Shown piece after piece: positions 1 to 6,341 of a stretch of DNA of 11,124 bases. The stretch is from Paracoccaceae bacterium (GTDB taxonomy: Bacteria; Pseudomonadota; Alphaproteobacteria; Rhodobacterales; Rhodobacteraceae). The notes beneath the pieces are model-generated. The model ran no database searches and was not told the origin of the DNA. It worked only from the letters and a program-made list of their open reading frames with translations. Made by a program: the position numbers and the translations under genes. Position 1 is the stretch's first letter. Each line of letters begins with the position of its first letter. The DNA lies in the NCBI GenBank assembly GCA_018222665.1, contig JAAEZW010000038.1:1-11124 (forward strand), given 5' to 3'.

Positions 1-628
1 CTTTGGCCTTGGCAAGCTCAGCAGAAAAATCAAGCTGCGCATCTGCGCCCCATTTCGTCAGATCTTTCCCAACGATTTCGCCTTTAAAGGTGCGCTCAAC
101 GCCTGCGACCATGTCTTTGCCCGCGGCATAATTGGGCGCCATGATGTAAAGTGACTTTACACCTGCCTTATTCAGCACTTCGCCCATTGCCATTGGCGTT
201 TGGTCGTTTTGCCAAGATGCTGAGAAAAAGTTCTCGTGGCATAATTTACCCGCCATCTGCGATGGACCCGCGTTGGATGAAATCAAAATCTTACCAGCAT
301 CAAGCGCTGACTTCCGCGAGGCCAACAAAACGTGGCTCCAGATATAACCAGCCACAAAATCCACCTTATCCTGTTTGACCAGGCGGTCGGTCACTTGTTT
401 GCCAGTGTCGGGTGCGAAACCATCATCGCCAAAAATCACCTCAAGGTTATGCGCGCCGGCTTTCCCTCCAAGATGTTCCATTGCCAAGTTCACGGCGTTT
501 TGCATGTCTTTGCCGATGACTGCGGCGGGTGTTGTTAGCGTTGTAACAAAGCCAATTTTCACATCTGCGGCCAGTGCAGAGGTCGCCAAAAGCGATGTTC
601 CAAGCAACGTTGTGATTAGTTTTTTCAT
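1..628 (-). CDS. Branched-chain-amino-acid-type ABC transporter substrate-binding protein (C-terminus off the left edge)
   Basis: Reading the minus strand from the ATG at 628-626 gives 209 codons open to the window edge, so only the N-terminal half is present. It begins MKKLITTLLGTSLLATSALA, a Sec signal peptide with an A-L-A cleavage site after residue 20, followed by ADVKIGFVTTLT, the first strand of a type I periplasmic binding fold (Peripla_BP_6, LivK-like). Further family-like stretches are GDDGFAPDTGKQ, the conserved region around VDFVAGYIWSH, and ISSNAGPSQMAGK. The start is supported by GGGAGA a few bases upstream of the ATG. The product should be periplasmic and deliver a small ligand to an ABC permease whose genes would lie beyond the edge. 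The ligand is unknown; many relatives bind aromatic acids or amides rather than amino acids. It is divergent from the P450 gene and may import that pathway's substrate (inference). Confidence 0.9.
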   Translation of the reverse strand, partial: MKKLITTLLGTSLLATSALAADVKIGFVTTLTTPAAVIGKDMQNAVNLAMEHLGGKAGAHNLEVIFGDDGFAPDTGKQVTDRLVKQDKVDFVAGYIWSHVLLASRKSALDAGKILISSNAGPSQMAGKLCHENFFSASWQNDQTPMAMGEVLNKAGVKSLYIMAPNYAAGKDMVAGVERTFKGEIVGKDLTKWGADAQLDFSAELAKAK

Positions 629-753
629 TTTTCTCTCCCATGTTGCCCAAGAACATTACTCATAAGATTGCTCTACGTAAACAAACTATTGCTATCTGCA
701 GGGCGGGGTATACTCTGATCCGAAATGTATTGATCGCGGGATAGAGACAACAG
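629..753. promoter_or_regulatory. Divergent promoter region between transporter gene and P450 operon
   Basis: This 125-bp non-coding interval separates two divergent genes, so both promoters must lie here or just inside the flanking genes. On the plus strand TATACT (709-714) resembles a -10 box, but the nearest -35-like TTGCTA (689-694) is only 14 bp away. That spacing is too short for a good sigma-70 promoter and would fit an activator-dependent one. On the minus strand only weak matches are visible. TACGTA (674-679) is a small palindrome near the centre. No regulator gene adjoins this gap, so the controlling protein is unknown. Confidence 0.4.
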
Positions 754-1962
754 ATGAATATTGCACGTGATTTTGATCTGAACGCTATTTCGCCGTCGTT
801 CATTGAAAATCCGTACCCTACCCTTGATATGTTGCGCCAGGAAAGCCCAGTCCATGAAAACCCAGATGGTTCGGTTTACCTAACGCGCTACCAAGATTGC
901 CTAGCTGTGTACCGTTCACGCGATATGTTGTCGGATAAGACTCAGGCATATGGCGAAAAATTCGGTCAGTGCCCTTTGCTAGAACACCACACCACAAGTC
1001 TGATTTTCAATGATCCACCCTATCACACCGTCGTGCGTAAATTGATTTCTGGTGCGTTTACTCCGCGAAAACTTCGCGAGATGGAGGCACTTATTGAAAC
1101 CATCGTCGACGATCTATTGGACACAATCGCTGAACAAAACACGATTGATATGGTCGCAGATTTTGGAACGATTTTGCCGACCGAAATCATTTCCTTCATG
1201 CTTGGAATTCCAAAAGAGTTCCGCCAAAAGCTGCGCGGGTATTCCATTTCAATCCTAGGTGCACTTGACCCAGTCGTCAGTAATGAGCGTATGCACGCGG
1301 GTAATCAAGCGGTGAGTGAGTTTAGTGATATCCTGAACGATTTGATCAATTATCGGCGTGAAAACCCCGACAGTGCGCAACAAGGCGAAGTTTTAGAGAG
1401 CCTGATTTTTGGAGAGCATGAGGGTCGAAAATTGGATCAGAAAGAGTTGATTCAAAACTGCATCTTTTTGTTAAATGCAGGGCATGAGACCACCACCAGT
1501 TTGGTCAGTAACTCGGTGAGTTTGTTCTTGGATCATCCTGCACAACATCGAAAATTGTTGAATGATCCAACCCTGATCGATGGTGCAGTAGAAGAGTGTC
1601 TGCGTGTCGAAAGCCCCCTGCAAATTGGGAACCGCCAGGCTGCGACCGATTTTACATTCGGTGATCATAAAATCAAAGAAGGGACCTACATTCACACGTC
1701 CATCGCAGGGGCCAATCGCGACCCATCTGTATTCGCTGATCCGCATAAATTCGATATTGAACGAAATAACAATAAACATATTGCATTCATTACGGGTATT
1801 CATGTGTGTTTGGGTGCGACGCTTGCCCGAATGGAAGGCAGGATTGCGCTTGGAAAATTATTGAGCAGATTTCCAGATATGCAGCGGGATGGCGACGCAG
1901 AACGCTTGCCATTGGCACGGTTTCGTGGCTTCACGCGATTACCTGTGAAATTAAACTCATAA
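754..1962 (+). CDS. Cytochrome P450 (bacterial class I type)
   Basis: This 402-residue protein has the usual length of soluble bacterial P450s and no membrane anchor. Visible motifs are the C-helix HTVVR (91-95, propionate-binding His and Arg), the I-helix AGHETT (242-247, acid/alcohol pair for oxygen activation), the K-helix ECLR (281-284, ExxR), FDIER (333-337) and the heme loop FITGIHVCLGATLAR (345-359) with Cys352 as thiolate ligand. The loop keeps the F-x-x-G-x-H-x-C-x-G core but has Ile where Gly commonly follows the Phe. The enzyme should insert one oxygen atom from O2 into an unknown substrate using electrons from a ferredoxin and reductase. Neither partner is encoded nearby. The ATG at 754 has only a weak GA-rich upstream sequence. 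It is the first gene of the P450-bicupin group, so hydroxylation or O-dealkylation of an aromatic compound is a reasonable guess. Confidence 0.95.
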   Translation: MNIARDFDLNAISPSFIENPYPTLDMLRQESPVHENPDGSVYLTRYQDCLAVYRSRDMLSDKTQAYGEKFGQCPLLEHHTTSLIFNDPPYHTVVRKLISGAFTPRKLREMEALIETIVDDLLDTIAEQNTIDMVADFGTILPTEIISFMLGIPKEFRQKLRGYSISILGALDPVVSNERMHAGNQAVSEFSDILNDLINYRRENPDSAQQGEVLESLIFGEHEGRKLDQKELIQNCIFLLNAGHETTTSLVSNSVSLFLDHPAQHRKLLNDPTLIDGAVEECLRVESPLQIGNRQAATDFTFGDHKIKEGTYIHTSIAGANRDPSVFADPHKFDIERNNNKHIAFITGIHVCLGATLARMEGRIALGKLLSRFPDMQRDGDAERLPLARFRGFTRLPVKLNS

Positions 1963-1978
1963 ATCTCAGAGGGTCAGG

Positions 1979-3052
1979 ATGTCAAAAGACAGTAATAAAC
2001 CACACGCGATGCAACCAGAGGATACGCCAGAACTGCGCGCGCTATATCGTGGGTTCGAAGAAAACCATTTAAATCCACTTTGGACGCAAACCGCAAACCT
2101 AATGCCACCACATCCCAAACCAGAGGCGGTCGCGCATATTTGGGAGTGGGAAAAACTATATGAATTGGCAAAGCGATCGGGCGATTTGGTGCCCGTTGGT
2201 CGCGGGGGGGAACGGCGCGCGATCGGTTTGGCAAACCCTGGACTGGGTGGTCGCGCCTATATTTCCCCAACACTTTGGGCCGCGGTGCAATATCTGGGAC
2301 CGCGAGAGAACGCACCAGAGCATCGTCATGCGCAAAACGCATTTCGTTTCGTATTAGAGGGAGAGGGCGTTTGGACCGTGGTCGATGGTGATCCAATCCA
2401 TATGTCACGAGGTGATCTGTTACTGACACCCGGTTGGCAATTTCATGGCCATCAGAATATTTCAGATAAACCAATGGCTTGGCTAGATGGGTTGGATATC
2501 CCATTTTCACAACAGATGGATGTCGGGTTTTTTGAATTTGGTGCGGATCAAGTATCCAATCTTGAAACCCCCGAAAGTTCCAGAGGAGAGCGGTTATGGG
2601 CGCATCCCGGACTACGGCCTTTGTCGGGGTTAGATGATACGGTTTCTTCGCCTATCGGTGCGTATCGTTGGGCAAATACTGATCGCGCATTACGCGAACA
2701 ACTTGCGCTCGAGGATGAAGGTTTCTCTGCCACGGTCAGTCCCGGGCACGCTGCACTGCGGTTTACAAATCCAACAACAGGTGGGGATGTAATGCCCACC
2801 ATCCGTTGTCAATTTCACCGTCTGCGGGCGGGGGCAAAAACACTGCCTCGCCGCGATGTGGGATCTTCGGTCTTTCAGGTCTTTGACGGAGCGGGGTCGG
2901 TCGTGTTCAACGGTCAAAGACATAACATAAATGTTGGCGACATCTTTGTTGTGCCATCTTGGATAGAATGGACTGTAGCAACGGACTTAGGAGTAGACCT
3001 GTTCCATTTTTCCGATGCACCTATCATGGAAAAGCTAAATTTTTATCGCTAA
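1979..3052 (+). CDS. Gentisate 1,2-dioxygenase-like bicupin ring-cleavage dioxygenase
   Basis: The 357-residue protein has two cupin domains, the size and layout of the gentisate/salicylate/1-hydroxy-2-naphthoate dioxygenase family. The N-terminal cupin carries PEHRHAQNAFRFVLEGEG (113-130) with His115 and His117, plus His156 in PGWQFHGH (151-158), giving the three-His Fe(II) site. Family residues Gln119 and Arg123 and the WLDGLDIP strand (168-175) are present. The C-terminal cupin has LPRRDVGSSVFQVF (289-302) in place of HxH, so only the first cupin should bind iron. The expected reaction is intradiol-like O2 cleavage between a ring hydroxyl-bearing carbon and the adjacent carboxylated carbon. 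The ATG has AGAGGG five bases upstream of it and lies 16 bp after the P450 stop, indicating co-transcription. No maleylpyruvate isomerase or fumarylpyruvate hydrolase is nearby, so gentisate itself may not be the substrate. Confidence 0.88.
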   Translation: MSKDSNKPHAMQPEDTPELRALYRGFEENHLNPLWTQTANLMPPHPKPEAVAHIWEWEKLYELAKRSGDLVPVGRGGERRAIGLANPGLGGRAYISPTLWAAVQYLGPRENAPEHRHAQNAFRFVLEGEGVWTVVDGDPIHMSRGDLLLTPGWQFHGHQNISDKPMAWLDGLDIPFSQQMDVGFFEFGADQVSNLETPESSRGERLWAHPGLRPLSGLDDTVSSPIGAYRWANTDRALREQLALEDEGFSATVSPGHAALRFTNPTTGGDVMPTIRCQFHRLRAGAKTLPRRDVGSSVFQVFDGAGSVVFNGQRHNINVGDIFVVPSWIEWTVATDLGVDLFHFSDAPIMEKLNFYR

Positions 3053-3115
3053 GATTGCCTAGAAAGTGTACCTCTGTTGCATTGAAGCGATTATTAAAAA
3101 ATTGAAAGTGATGGC

Positions 3116-3802
3116 ATGAAACGGTCCCAGATCAACGAGATCATGAGCGCAGCAGATGATCTAATTCGGTCGCATGGTTTTAACCTTCCTCCGTTTGCAT
3201 ATTGGAGTGTTGACGAATTTTGGGCGCGCAAGGATGTTGCAAAACCTGTGATTGATGGCCGATGCGGGTGGGACATCACCGATTATGGCGCTGGTCAGTT
3301 TGATACGATGGGGCTGTTCCTATTCACTCTTAGAAACGGACGCCTATCTGATTTGGAAGGCGGCCGTGGGATGTGTTATGCCGAGAAGCTGCTGATCAGT
3401 CGTCAAGATCAACTATCTCCTATGCATACCCATATCATCAAGGCTGAGGATATCATCAATCGCGGTGGCGCGACATTGATCGTTGAACTGTTTGGGTCGG
3501 ATGATCAGGGTAATTTTGCAGAAGATCGGGGCGGTGTTGTTTATTGCGATGGGATCCGGCGCGAATATAGCCCGGGCGAGAAGCTAGTGCTTGCCCCCGG
3601 TGAAAGTGTGACACTGATGCCAGGGGATTGGCACGCGTTTTGGGGCGAGGGCGGCGATGTCCTGATTGGGGAAGTATCAACGGTCAATGACGATGAAACC
3701 GATAACGTGTTCCGTGAACCGATTGGCCGATTTGCGAATATCGAAGAGGATGTTGACCCAATGCACCTGTTGGTAAGTGATTATGCAACATGGTTGAAAT
3801 AA
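3116..3802 (+). CDS. D-lyxose ketol-isomerase family cupin protein
   Basis: The 228-residue product has the length and sequence character of the D-lyxose ketol-isomerase family (Lyx_isomer; Escherichia coli and Bacillus YdaE-type enzymes). These are Mn(II)-dependent cupins interconverting D-lyxose with D-xylulose and D-mannose with D-fructose. The opening MKRSQINEIM and FNLPPFAYW are typical. The metal site is visible as MHTHIIKAED (103-112), with His104, His106, Lys109 and Glu111, and as His173 in MPGDWHAFWGEGG (168-180). The gene follows the bicupin by 63 bp with only a weak GAAAG before the ATG, and no clear promoter is seen, so it may be the last gene of the P450 group. A pentose or hexose isomerase does not obviously fit aromatic cleavage. 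Either it serves a sugar part of a glycosylated substrate, or it has been recruited for a different aldose-ketose or keto-enol step (inference). Confidence 0.85.
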   Translation: MKRSQINEIMSAADDLIRSHGFNLPPFAYWSVDEFWARKDVAKPVIDGRCGWDITDYGAGQFDTMGLFLFTLRNGRLSDLEGGRGMCYAEKLLISRQDQLSPMHTHIIKAEDIINRGGATLIVELFGSDDQGNFAEDRGGVVYCDGIRREYSPGEKLVLAPGESVTLMPGDWHAFWGEGGDVLIGEVSTVNDDETDNVFREPIGRFANIEEDVDPMHLLVSDYATWLK

Positions 3803-3863
3803 AGATCAATATATTGGTGGGTTCATTCTTTGGATCGACAATATTTAATAGGAGATCGCCGTT

Positions 3864-3887
3864 ATGAGTTATCAGGGTCACCCCTAA
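3864..3887 (+). other. Seven-codon mini-ORF with a good ribosome binding site
   Basis: In the gap between two convergent genes, AGGAGA (3850-3855) is followed after 8 bp by ATG, then codons for MSYQGHP and a TAA stop. The spacing is close to ideal for translation, yet the ORF ends at once. It could be the surviving 5' end of a deleted third or fourth operon gene, a tiny regulatory peptide, or chance. Nothing else in 3803-3899 looks coding. Confidence 0.2.
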
Positions 3888-3896
3888 TTATTTTAT
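3874..3896. terminator. Possible weak terminator between convergent genes
   Basis: AGGG (3874-3877) can pair with CCCT (3882-3885) across a four-base loop, followed by an A/T-rich run containing TTTT. Two convergent transcription units end on either side, so a terminator is expected here. A 4-bp stem is weak, however, and the T run is interrupted, so this is only the best candidate in the gap. Confidence 0.22.
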
Positions 3897-3899
3897 AAC

Positions 3900-5102
3900 T
3901 TACTGATTTCCGAAATGCTCAGCTGCTTTGGCAAGTACGCGCAGCCCAGCGACCAAATCTGCCTCATCTGTGTCCTCGGCGAAATCATGACTGATCCCAT
4001 TTATGGACGGCACGAACAACATTGCAGTTGGTATAAGAGACGAAACATTGGCGGCATCATGTAATGCACCTGATGTCATTTTTCTCCACTTTCCTGTGTA
4101 TTCCCTTTCGGCTGCGTTGGACAATATGGTTTGTAGGTGATCATCCATAGCGGTTGGTTTGATGCCCAAAACGGGACCAAAAGCTACCTGCATGTTCATC
4201 TCTGTGGCGATTTCATCCGCGGTTTCACGAATGATTTTTTCCATGCGATCTAATCGAACAATATCTCCATCCCGCCACTGCATCGAAAAACTGCAGCGGC
4301 CCGGGACGACAGAATGCGCATTTGGATGCAGATCAACATGGCCAGTCGTCCAAACTGTGCTGGGTACGACGACATTCTGAAACCGTTGGTTAATTTTTTG
4401 GCTGAATTGGCTTAGCGCTTGAAAGGCATCCTTGCGCCGATGCATGGGAGTTGTTCCCGCGTGGTTTTGTTCCCCGTCAAACGTGATTGTGCAATCCCGA
4501 ATGCCCACGATGTCCGTTACGACACCGATTGTTTCAGCTGCCTCATGCAGCCATGGACCCTGCTCAATGTGGCATTCAATGAAACCGCTAAAGATGTTTG
4601 GATCTAGAAATTCTGTCGCGCGGTTTGGCATTCGATTGCGTGCACCCAAGAATGTCGTGCCCTTTGCATCGGTCAGATTGTCAGCTTGCTCCAATGGCAA
4701 CGTGCCTGCCCAAATTGCGCTGCCTGTTGTAACGCCAAATCGCCCTTCTTCGTCCTGAAAACTAACGACAGAAACCGCAGGCCCGCCAGCCTCAATGGCG
4801 GCGCGCGCCAGTTCCAAACCACAAACAACCCCCAATGCGCCGTCCAACCAGCCACCTTCGGGTTGTGTATCCGTGTGGGATCCGATCAAAATTGATTTTC
4901 CCTGGGTCAAACCAAAGGTATTTCCAACAGGATCTACGTAGGGCGTTAAGCCGATTTCAGAAAATTTTGCGCACAACCAATCCCGCGCTGCCATGTCCGT
5001 TTCCGAAAATGCAGGGCGCACGACGCCTTTCCCTACACCTGACGCCCCGATCTTTCGCAATTCATGCAGATCAGATAAAAATCGTTTCGGATTTACGTTC
5101 AT
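3900..5102 (-). CDS. M20-family Zn hydrolase: N-carbamoyl-L-amino-acid hydrolase / allantoate amidohydrolase-like
   Basis: This 400-residue protein has the normal length for hydantoinase/carbamoylase-family amidases. Bimetal-site motifs appear in order: [18 protein letters not shown] (74-91) with His76 and bridging Asp87, FQDEEGRFG (115-123) with Glu118 as likely base and Glu119 as ligand, [10 protein letters not shown] (174-183) with His178, and INGISHD (367-373) with His372. The dimerisation-domain motif NHAGTTPM (213-220) and SGALHDA (344-350) are also present. Family members hydrolyse N-carbamoyl amino acids, beta-ureidopropionate, allantoate or ureidoglycolate, releasing CO2 and ammonia or a related amide product, in the cytoplasm. 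The ATG has AAGGGA about 10 bases upstream. It is on the same strand as the LysR gene but 311 bp away, and is convergent with the lyxose-isomerase-like gene. Its position next to a flavin-oxygenase operon suggests it cleaves an amide or ureido intermediate of that pathway (inference). Confidence 0.9.
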   Translation of the reverse strand: MNVNPKRFLSDLHELRKIGASGVGKGVVRPAFSETDMAARDWLCAKFSEIGLTPYVDPVGNTFGLTQGKSILIGSHTDTQPEGGWLDGALGVVCGLELARAAIEAGGPAVSVVSFQDEEGRFGVTTGSAIWAGTLPLEQADNLTDAKGTTFLGARNRMPNRATEFLDPNIFSGFIECHIEQGPWLHEAAETIGVVTDIVGIRDCTITFDGEQNHAGTTPMHRRKDAFQALSQFSQKINQRFQNVVVPSTVWTTGHVDLHPNAHSVVPGRCSFSMQWRDGDIVRLDRMEKIIRETADEIATEMNMQVAFGPVLGIKPTAMDDHLQTILSNAAEREYTGKWRKMTSGALHDAANVSSLIPTAMLFVPSINGISHDFAEDTDEADLVAGLRVLAKAAEHFGNQ

Positions 5103-5131
5103 TTATTGGGATCCCTTTGTTATCCTGCATG

Positions 5132-5152
5132 ATCGAAAATTGTACATTCGAT
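5132..5152 (-). promoter_or_regulatory. Candidate operator upstream of the M20 hydrolase (ATCGAA-N9-TTCGAT)
   Basis: A perfect 6-bp inverted repeat, ATCGAA (5132-5137) and TTCGAT (5147-5152), is separated by 9 bp that contain TGTACA (5141-5146). It sits 30-50 bp upstream of the hydrolase start, the usual place for a repressor operator or a proximal activator site. The nearby LysR-type protein or an unlinked GntR-type regulator could bind. No good sigma-70 boxes are evident around it. Confidence 0.4.
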
Positions 5153-5213
5153 TACTGTCGACAAGGATTTTGTTGCCAATCCAAAAATCAGGGTTGCAGA
5201 TAGGTTAACCCGA

Positions 5214-5384
5214 TCAGGCATTGTCTGCCGTGTTAGTCCATTCATTCTTCATGATCAGATCATTGATGTCGATCCGATGGCGCCAGCCGCGGGCCCGCGC
5301 CAGATCTTCCCTGGCTTCCCGATTCTCCCTAATGGGCACCTGATGGTGGATGGTTAGCAGGACGCTAAGCCGGGCGTCAAATCA
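5214..5384 (-). pseudogene. Possible gene remnant (55-codon open frame without start)
   Basis: On the minus strand, between an in-frame TGA (5384-5382) and the terminal TGA (5216-5214), there are 55 sense codons. They are rich in charged residues, including IRENREAREDLARARGW and RHRIDINDLIMKNEW. No ATG occurs before an internal Met close to the C-terminus; a GTG would give a protein of about 41 residues. The local base composition is more G/C-rich than its flanks. This looks like the C-terminal scrap of a lost gene, but I do not recognise the family and it could be a chance open frame. Confidence 0.25.
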
Positions 5385-5413
5385 AATACGTCGTAATTTT
5401 TGAGATGACTGGG

Positions 5414-6265
5414 CTAGGTGGAGATGCCCAACTTACCCACGAGCCAATCAGCAAAGTCGCAAGCGTGCGTATTCTCTTGCCTGACAGCTAAAAAATAACC
5501 TTCAGAGGATGGGATTTCCGATGGATCAATCTGAACCAAGTGTCCTTGCGCGATCAAGGGTTTTGCAAGAAGTGAACTGACCAAGGCCATTCCAACCCCG
5601 TTCACCGCCATGGAAAGTGCAACGCCGTAAGAGTCCACAAAAATCGTTGGTTCTGTACTTAAGGCTGTTTGCGATTGTCCACACCAGTCTTTCCAGCCTT
5701 CTGTCGTTCCGACAGCTTCGATCAATGGAAGCATGTCCCAAGGATCAGTTGTCGGCGCGGAAACCGCTATCAATGCATCAGGCATCAGGCGTTTGGCATT
5801 GTGTCCAACATTGCTGGCCGCGCCAAAGCGTACTTCGACATCTGCGATTGAGGATTTAAAATCATCAGCCCAAATCGTTCCCAATATCCGCGTTTTTAGG
5901 TGCGGATGTGTTTTCGAAAACTCGGCCAAATTGGGCGCGATGACCCACTGTGCAATACTAACCGACGCTGCAACCGTTAGGTTTCCAGTGCTGGGACCAA
6001 TGTCAAACATGTCCGTTGCATGTTTCAGATTCTCGATTGAGGAACTAACTTTTGGTAGTAATTTTCGCCCTGCATCGGTCAGCAGCAGACCACGAGGTTG
6101 GCGCAGAAATAACTGCGTTGCCAGACGTTCTTCCAGTGCTCTGATCTGCTGACTGACTGCAGATTGTGTCATGCCCAATTCATCCGCCGCGACGGTGAAT
6201 TTTTGATGTCTTGCTGCGGCTTCAAAAACGCGAAACCAATTCAATGGCGGAAGATGTCGGGTCAT
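5414..6265 (-). CDS. LysR-type transcriptional regulator, GcvA-like
   Basis: The 283-residue protein starts with LPPLNWFRVFEAAARHQKFT (5-24), the hallmark opening of GcvA-like LysR regulators. The winged helix-turn-helix follows, with AADELGMTQSAVSQQIRALE (26-45) and then RGLLLTDAGRKL (58-69). The remainder (about 90-280) is the two-lobed effector-binding domain, slightly shorter than the usual 300-residue total. It should bind DNA as a tetramer and respond to a pathway metabolite. It is divergent from the AA_synth/flavin-monooxygenase operon across 105 bp, the classic LysR arrangement, so that operon is its probable target. No Shine-Dalgarno is visible before the ATG at 6265, so translation may be weak or the start may be imprecise. 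The M20 hydrolase lies downstream on the same strand and may also be under its control. Confidence 0.93.
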   Translation of the reverse strand: MTRHLPPLNWFRVFEAAARHQKFTVAADELGMTQSAVSQQIRALEERLATQLFLRQPRGLLLTDAGRKLLPKVSSSIENLKHATDMFDIGPSTGNLTVAASVSIAQWVIAPNLAEFSKTHPHLKTRILGTIWADDFKSSIADVEVRFGAASNVGHNAKRLMPDALIAVSAPTTDPWDMLPLIEAVGTTEGWKDWCGQSQTALSTEPTIFVDSYGVALSMAVNGVGMALVSSLLAKPLIAQGHLVQIDPSEIPSSEGYFLAVRQENTHACDFADWLVGKLGIST

Positions 6266-6278
6266 AGTATTTATTGAT

Positions 6279-6300
6279 ATTAGCTTAACTTATACCTAAT
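6279..6300. promoter_or_regulatory. Candidate LysR binding site ATTAG-N12-CTAAT
   Basis: ATTAG (6279-6283) and CTAAT (6296-6300) form a perfect 5-bp inverted repeat separated by 12 bp, in the interval between the LysR gene and the divergent operon. LysR proteins bind interrupted dyads of about this span, and E. coli GcvA recognises sites with a CTAAT core, which fits the GcvA-like regulator. Binding here could both repress the regulator gene and activate the operon. Confidence 0.45.
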
Positions 6301-6323
6301 GCTTATATTTCATAATTTGTCAA
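6295..6323 (-). promoter_or_regulatory. Possible promoter of the LysR gene
   Basis: On the minus strand there is a perfect -35 consensus TTGACA (6323-6318). At 17 bp spacing the -10 position reads ATTAGG (6300-6295), a poor match that coincides with one arm of the dyad. If real, bound regulator would cover its own -10 region, consistent with autorepression. The poor -10 keeps confidence low. Confidence 0.3.
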
Positions 6324-6327
6324 ATTT

Positions 6328-6338
6328 CGCGTAACGCG
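6328..6338. repeat. Palindrome CGCGT-A-ACGCG in the operon leader
   Basis: A perfect 5-bp inverted repeat around one central base lies 33-43 bp before the AA_synth ATG, in otherwise A/T-rich DNA. As RNA the loop is too small for a stable hairpin, so a protein-binding site is more plausible than a structural element. Confidence 0.4.
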
Positions 6339-6341
6339 GCA

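Larger units (their letters stand above)
5103..5413. other. 311-bp intergenic region between LysR and the M20 hydrolase
   Basis: No complete gene is visible here. The part nearest the hydrolase (5103-5213) is A/T-rich and should hold its promoter. It contains the ATCGAA-N9-TTCGAT inverted repeat. The middle (5217-5378) is markedly more G/C-rich and carries an open minus-strand reading frame without an ATG near its start, listed separately. No clear hairpin plus T-run terminator is seen after the LysR stop. Confidence 0.6.

Noticed and set aside
447..656. Minus-strand 69-codon open frame near the left edge
   Set aside because: It is a different frame from the substrate-binding protein, which has a clear signal peptide and Shine-Dalgarno, and it shows no family features.
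1974..2510. Minus-strand 178-codon open frame opposite the bicupin
   Set aside because: It is a shadow of the bicupin coding frame. The bicupin has metal-site motifs and this frame has no recognisable domain.
754..3802. Complete gentisate pathway operon
   Set aside because: Only the ring-cleavage-like enzyme is present. No maleylpyruvate isomerase or fumarylpyruvate hydrolase is found within the window.
4432..4758. Plus-strand 108-codon open frame antisense to the M20 hydrolase
   Set aside because: It lies wholly within a well-supported gene on the other strand, has low-complexity Ser/Arg/Pro-rich composition, no Shine-Dalgarno and no recognisable family.
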